A stretch of 64,000 nucleotides of DNA from Straminergon stramineum (taxonomy: Eukaryota > Streptophyta > Bryopsida > Hypnales > Calliergonaceae), in contig OY987272.1 in NCBI GenBank assembly GCA_963920665.1, positions 16,001,001 to 16,065,000 of the forward strand, written 5' to 3'. Position numbers and translations under genes: made by a program. The notes under the pieces are model-generated. The model worked only from the letters and a program-made list of their open reading frames with translations. It had not been told where the DNA came from and did no database searches. Below, in pieces: positions 25,801-38,390 of this stretch. The stretch's first letter is position 1; every line of letters starts with the position of its first letter.

Positions 25801-26260
25801 AATAGTTGAGTTGCTAGTAAACGTGGACACTACAATGCCATGTAAGGTCCAAGTCTCGTTGAAATCCCAATATCAACCTTTAATTGTCAGAGGGCGAATG
25901 TTACATGAACAAATTCATAGATTCGAGTTCAATGAGAGAAGGAAGGCCGATGATAAGAATCTTGATTTGTAGTTGGATAGAGGGATTTATCCACTAGATC
26001 CAATCAACAAAAAACGTCCAAGATTCAGCGATGTCAAATCACTGTTGGAATTTGTTGGGGACGGCAAAGATGGCTTCCTTGGATATGCGTGCAATTTGCA
26101 AACAAATTTTGAAGGTTCTAATTTCCATACACTTTAGAGACATCGAATGGAATTAGAAATCATGAGATTGAACGACATATTACAATCAAGCATGAGTGAT
26201 AATATATCTGCATGTCTAGATTTAGATAGAGAGAAATAAGAAATCCAAATTCTACAATGA
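22841..26260. other. intergenic DNA with possible exon debris
   Basis: No gene model can be supported. One short exon-like piece at about 24,871-24,938 is bounded by an AG and a GTATTT donor and could read KLRKFEKAVAPLLIEACN. It has no partner exons that I can identify, so it may be a captured or decayed fragment. Confidence 0.3.
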
Positions 26261-26266
26261 GAGATT

Positions 26267-27237
26267 TTGACTTTGCAAGAAGAAACTTTGAGTTTGAAGA
26301 ATGCTTCAATTAATGCTCAGATTCTAATAGCTTCACAACAAAAAAAAATACAATCATTAACAATAGACGTGGAAGAGAGTGAGCAATCTAAGATCGCCCT
26401 AGAGGCTGAAATTGGATTGTTGCAAAGAAAACATGTGAGTGAAACAGAATCATTGAACCAGAGTCACCATCGAGAATTAGAGAAGGTCATTTGTGAATTT
26501 AACCAAATGAAGAAAGAATTATTACAGCTACAACGAAAATGGCACAGAGTGAAGTTGACGCCTTATGGATATTGCCAGCAAGTTCGTTCTAGAAAAGACA
26601 TGCATCAATTGGTACACTTAGGTGGTCACGCAAAAGCACAACGACGGCTAGCTAGGGCAATCATCGCTCCAACTACAGTGAAACAAGTCCAAGCTGATAA
26701 TGCAACTAGTAAATGGAAGCGGCGACTATGTGGTTCGATTGAATCACAAGTTGAATCAGGTAAGATTTTTGCACATATTCTCTCAAAAGAAGAAGTCAGT
26801 ACTGTTCTTGCCACATAGACTTTTGAATCTAACAGAATGGATGTAACAAACCCAAACTTGGAAAAAATTGGTAAATACATGGTTCCTCAGGATGTACTTG
26901 CGACTTGTAATCGAAACAACATCACCCACAATGGTTGGAATGCTATCTTCCAGACATTTTCAAAAAGTGCCAAATTTTCTTGTAAAGGTATTCGGATTTT
27001 ATGTTTTCCAAAGCCCTATCATGTGAGTTTGCTTCGAAGAGAATTGAATTTGAATTTCAGAGAATTTGTTGGTGACTACTACAACATCAACAACGAATTA
27101 GAGATTCCACCTGATTCTAAATCAAAGAAAAAAGAGTACACGCAATTGAAGCTTAACGACAACAATAACTTGTTTGTTTGATATTGAAGCAATACAAAGG
27201 ACAATGGTGAATTTGTATGAAATTACACCTGAAGATA
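26267..27237 (+). pseudogene. broken ORF with N-terminal coiled coil, unknown function
   Basis: One frame runs from about 26,267 to 27,181 with a single TAG at 26,816-26,818. It continues in a shifted frame (FDIEAIQRTMVNLYEITPED, about 27,178-27,237), so there is at least one stop and one frameshift. The first ~90 residues form a heptad-rich coiled coil with many Leu, Glu and Gln. A basic middle follows. The C-terminal part has KGIRILCFPKPYHVSLLRRE and FVGDYYNINNELEIP, which look like a conserved globular domain I cannot name. The frame opens at TTG, so the true 5' end is upstream or lost. It is probably a decayed transposon-associated gene, judged from the damage and the repeat-rich setting. 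Confidence 0.45.
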
Positions 27238-27239
27238 CT

Positions 27240-28980
27240 ACAGGAATCCTCTTTGTTCAAAAATAAAGTACAGTAAGTAGAATAAAGTAAATGAACCATA
27301 GTATCCCAATAGGTTTATAAGCTGCTCCTTTAATGCCCACACTTGAAAAGCATCTCTCTGTTTTGATCGAGAAATTCTCTTCGTCTTTTGCCTAGAAGCC
27401 TTGAGCTTTGGAGAGCATAGTTCCCAGTAAGTCATAAAATGATAATTTGGTTGACTAGGTGTGAGCCCTCAAGTTGGCACTTGGAACTCAGGATTTTCTT
27501 TTTTTTGTTTTTGTTAGTATTTTAGCGCAATTATATGCAAAAATGCATAAAAAGAGTGTTTGAGTGGTATTTGGTAGAAGTCCCTACCAATACAGTGAAG
27601 GGTCATCCTAGAAGTGTAGAGTATATAAAATACTCAAATTTCATATTTCTAATGCCTAGTGAGAGTCTGAGAAGTCGATTAAGTATTTCCGAGAGAATTA
27701 AGGGTTTGAATGTTAGCTAGTTCTAGTAGTTGTCCATGTTAAACTAAGTCTTACAATTGCATGTGACAAGCTGGCTAAGTCCATTTTGGTCTAGAGAGTC
27801 TATTATAGGTCACCATCCAATTTATATAGAATTTAGATTGGTAAATTCTTATTTGCAGATAACTTATGGAAGAATGATTCAATCTGCAAATAAAGTGATG
27901 GGAGAGCGATCGGAGTATGAAAAAAGGTGCTTTTACTCTAAAAGCATGCCAAGAGCCGACATTGGAGCCGGTTGTTTTAAGATTCCGTGATACAAGAATA
28001 ATTTTCCCCTCAAGTGGAAATTAAAAGGGAATTGCTAATTTTAGCTTCCCTATGAATAGTGCAAAGTGAAATGTAATGTTTCACTTTGGTTTTGGGAATT
28101 TCGTAGAAGCTACCCAAAAAATTTCGGATTTTTCCAAAACAATTACAATGACTCCATGGGAAGTCAACTACCTTTGAACATGGTCGTAAATTCCTAGGAA
28201 TTAACCATGTTGCGGTAAAATCCCACTAAAAATTAGGATAGTGTTTTGTGTGCTAATAAAGCGGCCCACAAAGTTTGAAGACATTCTGAAATTCTTAAGT
28301 ACCAGAGTCGGCAACGACAGTGGACATTTGAAGAATTTACAACTTTACAGTGGGTTGACCAGTGTACCAGGTGATGGCGGTGTCCAAATGACATGAATGA
28401 GGGGTCTTTTCTTACTCCCACAAACCTTCTAAGTAACCCTAGCTAGATAGTTTCCTCAAAAGAAACAAATTCCAAAAGTTAGAGTTTTCACTTTTCTTTG
28501 GAGTTACCGTAAGTTGATTTTACACTTACAAATGGCTAGGAAGAAGGGGGTAGGGGGGTCATCTAGGCTAATTTGGGTCTTCTAAACACAATGGCACAAT
28601 CATTTTTCAATTTGGAGTTGTTCCTTAGAAGATAGGAAGGGTTCAGTAGTAGGTTTGACTTTTTTAGAGTAATTAGTGGTAATTCAAAGTTAATTTCGCA
28701 AATATCTTTTGGAAAATTGAAGATTGGATTGGGGTAAGATCTCTTTTCTTGCGTAACAATCCATCTTTTGTTTAAAGAAAGACAATTTAGTAATACTTTG
28801 GGTTAATTAGCAAAATATCTAGATTAATTAGGGTTATTTTCAAAATATTTTTGGGAAAAGATCTTGGATTTGATTTAGCCAAGATTTATTAGTTAAATGG
28901 AGAGGGTTGTAGAGAATTCTTCCATTAAACAAAGATTATTTTGAAAGTACGTTAGGGTAGTATAGGAAATATCTCGAGAT
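27240..28980. other. intergenic repeat-derived DNA
   Basis: No gene is supported. The frames at 27,535-27,990 are short and motif-free. The sequence leads into the LTR-like promoter region at 29.0 kb and may include its U3 part. Confidence 0.4.
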
Positions 28981-29033
28981 TAAAAGTAAATGTTTTTCCA
29001 CTGACAAGATACCAGGGAGGGGCCTGGAAGAAG

Positions 29034-29041
29034 TATAAAAG
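29034..29041 (+). promoter_or_regulatory. strong TATA box (LTR-like core promoter)
   Basis: TATAAAAGG preceded by GGAAGAAG and followed by a pyrimidine-rich stretch is a textbook core promoter. No gene begins nearby. About 310 bp downstream a sequence resembling a tRNA-Met primer-binding site follows, so this is best read as the promoter of a retrotransposon LTR. Confidence 0.4.
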
Positions 29042-29346
29042 GCCCTTCCCTCGAGGTTGTCGGTACCCTCATTCTTATATCTAACCTTTATTTTTATGCT
29101 ACCGGCGTGGTCAGAGCACTAATCCAGGTCGAGATTTGACCTTATTTTCATTCTAATTCTTGATTTGCATACTTTGAAGGATGAGAGGATTCCTTCAAAG
29201 TGATTTCTATTTGATTTCTTTGAGTTCTCGAGGCTAAGCCTCCATTTTCTTTGATTTGTGAGAGTTTTGGAAGGGATAGACCTCCAAACTCTAATTTCGT
29301 TTAAGATTGCTTGAATACTAACAAATTGTGCTCATTACAACAGAAT

Positions 29347-29358
29347 TTGGTATTAGTA
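29347..29358 (+). mobile_element. possible retrotransposon primer-binding site / LTR end
   Basis: TGGTATTAGTAG follows the LTR-like phrase ATTACAACAGAATT. Many plant Ty3 and Ty1 elements have an LTR ending in ACA followed shortly by TGGTATCAGAGC, complementary to initiator tRNA-Met. The match is partial and the downstream sequence (to 32.4 kb) has no gag-pol frame, so at most this is a relic. Confidence 0.3.
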
Positions 29359-29359
29359 G

Positions 29360-32300
29360 ACTTAAGGCGGCGAAGCTTGACTTTGCCAAAAGTTTATTAA
29401 ACCAACCCTTGTCCAAAATCCGTTATATAACGGAAATTGGAACTTTAATTGCTAAAGTTCGGTTTAAACGTTGTCATGCGTACCTCCTTTAGTGATTAAA
29501 CTTAGATACTTTGAAATTTTGAGGAATTAATCTTTAATGTTCGGTTAAACACTATCATGTGTACCTCCTTTAAAGATTAAAACTTTTGAAATACTATAAT
29601 TTGACCATCAATACCGTGTATGCCTAGGGTCGCCTTTGCACAGCGAAGCTTTGACTTTGGGATATTTGAAATTGACATTTTAAGTGGTTCCAAGTATTAG
29701 AGAGATTTCCTTATTTGCATGTTTGGAAAAAAATGCCTTGTAGGTGTAGTAATTAGGAACATTTGATTTAGTGAGAAAGATTAGAGAAAAGTAGTCAAAA
29801 TTCCTTAGGTTGAACTTTTGATAAAACCCTTAGTAGTAGTTAGAGAAAACCCAAAATTTAGATTAGTTCCCCTTTAGTTAGAGTCATTTAAATTATCCTG
29901 GAAAGAGATTTTTAGCTTAGAATACTTAGTTGATTAGTTTAAACTTATTTCCAAAAATTCCCCAAAAGTTAGATTGTTATTTAGAATTTAAAGAGTTAAG
30001 AGTTTCCCCTAAAAAAAACCCCAAATTAATTATTTTCGTTAGGAAATTAATTAAGTCTTTAATTACAAGAACTAGTATTTAATTGGCCAAAAATACGTGG
30101 AAGTCCCAAAATTTCAGCAAAGGAGACCATAATCGGGGTACCAAAATCCAAAACAAGAACCAAAGTGGAGAGCCCCAGTATCACAACCAAAATCAACAGA
30201 ACTCGAGCAGCAAACAGTAGAAACAAGGACAGGACGAATGAAGTAACAAACGAGATGGGGTGACGAACGAGGTGACGAATGAGGCGGGGTGCCAGTCCAC
30301 TGAGCCCCACCACGTGGCATGACTGTGGGAGCTAGGCAGGAGCTATTGGAGAGTAGACAGGGAGCTGTTTGAGAGCGGACAGGGAGCCTGTCCAGGAGCT
30401 GAATGAGCAAACTAAACTTCAAAATTATAGCACTCAATAATATTGTTCCTCTCTAACTTGGTAAGCATGCTCACAAAAATTTGGTTGTTTGCTAAACATC
30501 AATTAAAACTCTTGCTCCTCCATAGCCACTAAAATTTCTCAATTCTTGCAAGAAGAACAACAAAACACAAACAACAAACAAGTGAAGAAGATTTAGAAGT
30601 AGGGAGCCAAAAGGAAGAAGAAGAATCTAAACAATTAAAAAGGTATGAATTGATTTGATATTTTATTCCATAAAACTATTCATTAATTTGTTGGTTAGTC
30701 ATTAATTGGGCTTCCTATAGGAATTAGAAGGCTAGGCTTAGTTAAGTTTTGTTTTATTAGACTTAATAAGACAAATAGATAAAGACAAAATGCCAACTAA
30801 TATCTTTTGGATGATTAGGAAATTACAAAATAATTAGGATTTATTAGATTTGATTTGATTTAGCAGATTTAAAAGGTTTTGAGGTATTAAAATAATTTTT
30901 AATTAATTAGGAATTGTTTTAAATACACCCAAAATTAATAAAATCCCATAACCATTAGTAGGAAAAGAAAAATTGAAATTAAAATATGACATTGAACGAG
31001 GATTAATTTCAAATGGTGTGATGGATTAGCAAAATGGAGGATGGAGTGGGTTACTACGAAACCATTCATCTCGTAATCCTCGAGGACGATACGATCGATC
31101 ACTTCATCGGAAAGGTACGTTAAAATTCTTTATATTTCATTTTTAATTTGATTAAAATTTCACTTGATAGAATAAACCATTGAAAACTTTAGGAAAATTA
31201 GAAAAGAAAATTAATATTTAAAAATTACAAATTACAATTGTTCATTTAGACTAAGAAGTAATTAATGAATGAAATTTAACTCATTAGACTTTTAAAACAA
31301 ATTTCATTCATTAATAATTTTTAAAAAATTTCGTTTATTAGTGTCTTACCTTGTTGGGAAGGTAATTTCTGAATTTCCATAAAACCCTAAAAAACCCTAA
31401 TTTTAGAATAGAAAGTTTAGTTTACAATAGATTAGAAGATAATTAAAAAGAATTTCTAAAGAATCTTTAAGGAATCATTTAAATTAGGAATCAATTAGTG
31501 AATCTTTTAAAGATTCCAGAACCTATTTTCATTTAAAAAATACTTTGATTGTAAGTGAGAAAAGGTTGGATGAAGTTTGATCTTAATTTGGATGAAGTTC
31601 TTTAATTAGTGGTCAAATTAGGTTTAGCCTTAGAATTAGGGAACTAACATAATTAAAAACCTCAACCCTAAAAACTAGATTTATTTCAATTAGTTTTATT
31701 ATTTTTAATTCATGGATGAAGGTTGTGATGTAGTTTAGGGATCAATATTTACTCCATTCATTTCTTTTATTAAGGAAGTCAGAATTCAACTTGCTTTATC
31801 ATTCTAGAAAGGGCAAATTATATTCTACAAGTTAGGTTAGATTAATTTTAGTTTGAATTCATCTTTTAGGTATTTGATTTAGTTTAGGAATACATGATTT
31901 AAGTTCAATTTGGATATTTAAAAACAAAGTGTCCATTGCTTGGAAGGCGGGAATTGAACTTAGATTAGAAACACCCTAAGGAAATTAATTTAATAGGCCG
32001 TTAGAACCCGTGTGCACGTTTTAACTCAAAGGGTGGAGTTTAAAACATACACTGGGTTGTTTTGATTGAGCAAATTTTATGTTTTGAAGATGTTTCAAAG
32101 ATCTGTTTCGAATCTTGAAATATTTTGAAGTTGTTTTGATTGAGTACTTCTCGTCATATAGCTACGCAAGTTTCAATCGAATAAGTTGCGGAATCATAGT
32201 ATGGGATTTAATTTGAGACAAAGTACCTCTACTAGCAAGAATGGCAGAATATATAATCGAAACATTTAAACAACTTTGCTTCAATTATCTAAATTCATAC

Positions 32301-32420
32301 TAGTTGCTTTGTTGTGTAGAATTACAAGGAAACCTACTCATATTTGTCCTAAAAATGGATGAAGCAGAGATTGTATATAATCAAAAATTTGAACGTGTGA
32401 GTATTACTATCATCAATAGG
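29360..32420. other. AT-rich DNA, no gene; possible retrotransposon leader
   Basis: No coding region is supported. A short GC-richer island at 30,100-30,410 contains small internal repeats (GAGCTGTTTGAGAGCGGACA and similar) and overlapping frames on the minus strand that carry no motif. The rest is AT-rich. Confidence 0.4.
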
Positions 32421-32423
32421 GTT

Positions 32424-32560
32424 GCTAGCATGTAAGCTTGTCAGCCTGTGAGCACGAAATTTTTTTGCGAGAAAAAATGGTTGAGGGACCTATGACCGTG
32501 GACATGAGAAAGTAAAAAGTGCATAGAATGTAGAGTTTATTTTTCAAAATTCAAAGCGCT
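32424..32560 (+). mobile_element. candidate element terminus (GCTAGCATGT motif)
   Basis: GCTAGCATGTAAGCTT at 32,424-32,439 recurs as GCTAGCATGTGAGCTT at 41,441-41,456, both followed by CCTGTGAGC and later by ACCGTGGAC. The first lies ~320 bp beyond the stop of the methyltransferase-like gene; the second abuts the inner end of the inverted-repeat arm. This is what shared termini of one transposon family would look like, but no matching inverted end or target duplication was established. Confidence 0.35.
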
Positions 32561-32746
32561 TACCCCCTTTTTTGATTGAAGGGTTTTCCACAATAAAATG
32601 TATTCCACATAGATGAAACTCTTACAGTAGAAAATAAGAATTAGAAGAACGCATGTCCAAGATATAGCCATAAAACACACAAATCCAATCATAATAGAAA
32701 ACAATACACAATAGCACGACTCATGAGATATGTCAATTTCATAAGT

Positions 32747-35411
32747 CTAAGTCGTAGTGCAGTCGGTCGCGGATTCGGAAGACTTGGACGAATCTGAAGA
32801 CTTTCTACCCTTAGATGCAGACCCATCTATGAACTGTAAGACATTTAGAGCGTATGTGTCTTTACGGCGTTTTGGTTTGGAGCAACCCAAATCCACAAAG
32901 GCTGCTGTCATTTGGTTGGCATAGATGGGAAGCTTGTATGTCTTCTCCGGACTGTATAGAAGGCTTTGTTTCTTCATCATTGGATCACGTGACGTCAATC
33001 TTCGATGACTGCAAACAGAAATTTCACCACGTTAGAGTTTTGAAAAGCAAAAGGCATTATGTACACAGAATTAAAAAAGTGCTTACTTACTCCATTTTCC
33101 CTTCCGAATGAATTTGCAAGGCACCATGGGCATGGCATCCGGATCTTGTAAAATTGCAACTGTTGGAGGAGGTGGCGTCATTTCCTTGGCCGTAGTGGAC
33201 TTCCGCATGGGTTTGAGGATGGCTTCGAAGATGTCTTTGTTCTCCTCCAAGGCCACAATGTGGCGGCTCGTGCTATGACAAGCGACAATGGATGCAACTA
33301 TAGGCACGGAAATTTAAAAATATAAAATGAGAGACTGAAATTGTAATTTGGTTACAATTGGGAGGTAGAGTAGTATAATTGAATATTGACCTGTGGATGC
33401 GGTGCAGTCAAGAATCAAATCTCCTTGGATGTTGGTAGCTTCAAGGAGGATTTGAAAGAATCGTGGATCTTTTTCGCGAGCCCCACGCCAAGGCTTCCTG
33501 TCATCTATGGCCATATCATCTGGATGGGTGTAGTTCATCAGCATGTCGTCCCATGTGATGTCGACACCAGCCTTCACCATCGTAGTAGTGCGCTTGAAAG
33601 AGAAATTGGATTTTCCTTTCGTGCCCAAGTCCTTCACTACCAATGTCGTGCCCCTTAGTGACACTTACCACCTTAAGTTTACTTTCCAATGCTTTCCAAG
33701 CATTTAACACTTTAGTGGCACCAAAGGTCACGTTCTCCTAACACTGCACATGCCACACACATCCAATGTTAGTTCTCCAATTCCAACTCTTTGTATTAAG
33801 CCCTAGTCACCGGGACTACTAGCACTTACACACCCATCATGACACCGGGGCATGCTACTTGGTAACATGGGGTAGGACTTCCATCTTATTCTGCAAAGAC
33901 CCATGGTGGCACTACTCACTATGCTCTTAACTGCCCTTGAGTGTCACCCCAACTCCATACTAGGCTCATTGTGTATTTGCTACTTTCCACTTTGTCATTA
34001 ATCGGAACTCACCATTCAAGACACCTCAACATAGCCTAGCAAGGAGTGGGACTCCACCCAATCGGTGCCACGGGACACACACTAGTGTCCCATGGTGCCT
34101 TGGAGTGGTGGTGAACCTACACCACCAACCTTGAGTCACTAAAACTCACCAAGGCTCCAAGAGGGAGTGAGGAGGGACACCAACCCCTCCTATAGTACTC
34201 TCTGTGGGATTCAGCAGATCCCCCTCTTGTATGTCGAAGGGGACTTCTAAACCCACTTTGGTTTTGGAGACCACCCCATTTCTTCTGATTCGCTCTTGTT
34301 TGGGACTTCTGAACTTCCACCCGGCATAACTTTGCGGCTTGGGATTCAAATCTCATATGCGAGTCCATTTTCGACATCTATTCAACGAGTAGATGCCGAT
34401 GTACTGCTCACTTGACCCATTTGGACAAGTCCTCGCAAAGTTATCGCCTTCCAAAGATTTGGGTCCATCGGAAGAGGCGTCACGCCTTCACCACGGCGCT
34501 TCTCTTGGCCATAACTTGAGGCTCCTACCTTAGAACCTCGTAATGCTTGTCAATGTATCATCTTTGTGTTCTTATCTTTCCAAGGATATGCTACATGATA
34601 TACTTCATGGAGCGATTCCTCATGAACCCCTCCCTCCTAGCCCTTAAGTGTCCTGTTGCCACTAGGACACTCCCACTTTTGAACGCCCATAACTTATGAC
34701 TCACAAGTCCAAATCACGCGTTCTTTAGACAGATAGAAGCATCTCCTCAAGACTTTTCCAAGCATGTGTTACACGCCCCCAAATTCGTCCAGATCAAAAC
34801 GCTATCATGCTCTGATCGCTCGGGACTCCTAGTCCCCCTCACCTCATCTCTTGCAAGGCTTGGGGAGTCACCCCCAATGTCCCCCTTGCTCACCAAGGTG
34901 ACACGAGCACGCCTCATGATGAAGGTCATGACAACCAAGGTGATTCCAAATTTTTGTGTCTGCACAATCATCCAAAATAGGTGTACAATCATGAACAATG
35001 TGATGAAAGTAATGCATGTGAAATTGCCATTTAGAATTGCAGAAATGGAATGCAGTTTACCGTCTTGGTTTTGTCAATTGCCGAGGTCAAGTGCATGCGA
35101 TTCATCCCCATCCACTCCTTCTTCTTCACCATGTCATACGTTTCACACAACCCTGCAATATCCGACTTTGCTTTGGCACTCCATGAATAGAAGACTATGA
35201 TGCAGCCGTGGTCTTGGAGATGATTGGAAGCAAAGCTGAACACCGACTGTAGAGCTTCATCTCCCACGTCCTCGTTCCATTCCAGCACCTCATGTGGCGG
35301 AGAAGACAGTCCAGGTACGGGCAAGTTCTCCGGATAGTTAAAGAACATGACATCCACCCCTAGCCTAGCTTTAGGGATACCATCGAACATGGATGGTTTC
35401 CCCGACGACAC
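32747..35411 (-). pseudogene. beta-class N6_N4_Mtase-like domain exons, arm A
   Basis: Three exon groups carry the domain. The first (35,411-35,059) has VDVMFFNYPENLPVPG where the catalytic DPPY/SPPW motif should stand (NYPE codons at 35,339-35,328), then GCIIVFYSWS, a typical strand of the Rossmann core. The second (about 33,730-33,391) ends DLILDCTAST. The third (33,297-33,091) continues VASIVACHSTSRHIVALEEN. Joined across the intron, these match the AdoMet motif I pattern (LDPFxGSGTT... followed by GRxxIGIE). The order, catalytic motif first and AdoMet motif last, is the circular order of beta-class N4-C/N6-A methyltransferases. Both key motifs are degenerate (NYPE; CTASTV), so catalytic activity is doubtful. 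The last exon (33,008-32,747) ends in a Ser/Lys-rich tail. Confidence 0.65.
33735..35055. other. long intron of the methyltransferase-like gene, possibly with an insertion
   Basis: The interval between donor (minus strand AAGACG/GTAAAC near 35,058) and acceptor (TGTGCAG near 33,737) is far longer than neighbouring introns. It is richer in C than the flanks on the plus strand. Overlapping frames near 34,117-34,377 have no recognisable domain. A solo LTR or other insertion is plausible but no ends were identified. Confidence 0.35.
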
Positions 35412-37729
35412 CTGCTAAGGAATAGTTCAACCTATAATGACGATAAATGAACTCAAAGTACAACCATTTGAATGAGAACTTATGATTGTATTTTCAAATC
35501 CAAATGAGACATGCATACCTTGTTCAAAAAGTCCAAGACTTCTTTGTAGCATGTCTTTGTCTTGGACTCCATGTCATCCATGAGGTCATCAATGGAGATG
35601 TTGAGAATCAGATTCTCAGACATGTCCAACTCGTCGTCACTGAGGACAATTGCCTTTGTCACATGAGTGATGACCTCCTCCATGAGTTGTGAGAGGGTGG
35701 CCTTCCTCTTCACTCCACTTTATGATCCGACTTGTAGCTTAGAGCCTTGATCCACCGTGGAAGATGCTGGAACTTCGCTGTCACCCGAGGTCTTCTTCTT
35801 CCCTTTGGCCTTGGCCTTCTCTTCTTTTTCCATCTCCTTCTCCTTCTCCGCCATCTTCGCAAGTCTCTCCGCTTCCTTCTTCTCTTTGGCGGTGAGAAGG
35901 ACTTGAAAACGGGCCTCCTTTTTCGGTCATTGGCTTCCCTCCTCACAATGGCCTTCCTCCTTTACTTGTCCGTCATTCCTGCAAACTCGTCCACATTCAA
36001 GTCTATGGCCCCTTTTCCATCCAACGATGCTCGCAGTTGCACCTCGGATGGATGAGTGAATGCTGGTGCACAATCCAAGTACCATGCTCCTCCACTGAGG
36101 TGAGCCGTGGTAAACGTATGCAACTGGTTTGCTAAAAACATGCAATCCCCTGAGCTACGGTCCAACCATGATGCAAGGAAGGGAGGCAAGTCTTTCCTTT
36201 CGATGGCACCCTTCACTTCGAGCTCATACTTGAAATAGCTGTAGAAAGAAGAATCAATCATTCTAGGCAATTAAAGACATGACTACAATAATGTCTACGA
36301 GCTCAACACATGCAATTGAGTTTCACAACCATCCACACTCCATCACATTCAATGTGACACGAGTAAATGTTCTCAAGGGTTTTAGCATGCACACATCAGA
36401 ATTTGAAGAAATGAGTTGTTGCCAAACCAATTCCAATCTCATAGGTCTAAAAACATACCAGTAGAGAACCCTCCTAACCACCAAGTTGGACCCCTCAGAA
36501 TTCATAAAGGAATCCCCCTTCTTGAAATAATTTCCTCCTTTCAGGTAAGGATGGAATCCTTGGTCCAAGATCTTCCTCCTCCATCCCTTGATGTACTCTT
36601 GCAAAGTTTCTGGTTGGAGCAGGACCTTTATGTTGATCTTGATGTTGTCTTGTCTGACGACCGCCTCGAAGTACTCTATTGCGGCATCTTCGAGCTGCAC
36701 GAATTGATGATTCCAATAATTAGTTTCAGTCCACTGTGAAGAACAAAGGGACATTACGAATTGAGACATGTTATAATTGATTGTCATAACGAAACCGTGG
36801 AAATCAACAAATGAAGTCGGTTAAGGCACTTACCCCCGCAAACTAGACACACTTGTTCAAGAAAGGACCAAGGTGTGTTTTGGAGACAGGCCTAGCTGGG
36901 AACTTCCTCGCATCACGAGATGGGATGGAGGAGTTCCACCATTGTAGGAACTTCAGCTTGTGCTTTGCTATGGTGTTGCACGTGGCGACCATTGGCAATT
37001 TTTCCATTGTCATCTCTAGCACCTCGTTGGAGCTCCAATGCCTCTCCACTTGCATTACCAGGATCCGAACCTAGATACTTTATTGGCATGATTGATGAAC
37101 ATGAGGACTCACCTCTTCAACGAAGCCTGCCCCATGAGTGGGATTGGCCATTGTCAGGAACTTGATCATTTTCACATATAGCTTCATGTTTTCTTCCTTG
37201 GCCCCTACCCTCATGGCATGAGCTGCTCCTTCAGCACTCTTTTCATCAGGCGGTGTTGTCTTGTGGTATCTTTGAAGTGTTGCATCTGTTGCCTGTGCAA
37301 TTTCTTGCTGTGAAGTCCCAAGAATATAATGTGAGAAAATTGGAAGAGCAAGAAGTACAAAAATACCAAAGAAGATTACAATTGAGTACTTCACGTATAT
37401 AGAGAATGTGTATCTCACCCTGAAGATGAATGAGGTGAAGACCTCAGCCAGCATGGAGTACCATGTCTTCCTTGATGGCATTGTCACACATTTTTTCTTC
37501 TCCGATGGCCTGAGCATGTCATTGAACCTTTCCATCGGTAGCAAGCCGTACTTTTGCACCTAGTACAGAGTATGTACCAGGTTTGTCTTCACATGGGAGT
37601 CCTTCGTAGATCTGCATAGTGGTCAGAAGTTCACGCTTTGAGTACATCATTTTGCAAGTGTACCGAAACATGAGATTCAGGTTTGAAACTCAAAATGAAA
37701 TGATAGTGGGATTAGTGACCTCACTTGTT

Positions 37730-38390
37730 GATGTTGTGCATGACCTGTATGACAATCTCAATTTTGCCTTTGGTGTCCAAAATAATGATGTCCACCGCAT
37801 AGTGCGAATCAGGATTTGTGGAATACATTCTGGAGATGACATTCATCTAGGCCAAGCATCGGTGGTTTCCGTCGCAAATGAAGAACTTCAAGTTCTTGAG
37901 GAATTTCAATGCAGGTTGTGAGTCCACGTACTCCTCAAATGTAGCATTCTTTTCTTTCCAGAGAGGGTCCCATTCATCCATCTCCTGTGCCGTGAACTAT
38001 GACGTCTTGCCTACCTCATATGTGGTGGAAACGTAGAAGACTGCTGCCCCATCACAATATCCACATGCAAACTCTTGCTCAAGAAATTGCACGTCGCATG
38101 AGAGAGTCGGTCGTACCATTAGCATAGCGCCAAGTCGGCAAAGTAGAATTGAAAATCGGAACATGTGTTCCGGCTTCATCCTCAATGCATTGATGGTGGA
38201 GACGGAGTCTACTTTTTGCAGCCTCCGTAGGTCATCCTCCAACAAGTCTTTCTCCTCTTCGTCTAGCATATCCTCCTCCATTGGGTGTCCTTCTTCTACT
38301 TCGATTTCAGGTTGGGTAGTGTTATCGGTTCCTGGTGTCTCTAAAATTCTATCATCTTAAGTTTCATTCATAGGTGACACATCCATCTGC
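37730..38390 (-). pseudogene. ParB-like (DGNHR) segment of the fusion gene, arm A
   Basis: The frame includes MEEDMLDEEEKDLLEDDLRR, then EEYVDSQPALKFLKNLKF and FICDGNHRCLA, the DGNHR codons lying at 37,859-37,873. ParB/sulfiredoxin-fold proteins bind nucleotide or DNA through a G-x-R/H-R motif in exactly this setting (a strand ending in hydrophobics, then DGNHR, then a helix). In bacteria and phages ParB-like domains are found fused N-terminal to N4/N6 methyltransferases. The codon after CLA is TAG, probably once Trp. The following stretch (MNVIS...YAVDIIILDTKGK) continues as a helix plus strand. The fold call is from motif and context only. Confidence 0.6.

Noticed and set aside
35710..35946. 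Extremely Arg-rich frame on the minus strand
   Set aside because: It is the wrong frame of the Lys/Glu/Ala-rich linker exon of the methyltransferase-like gene.
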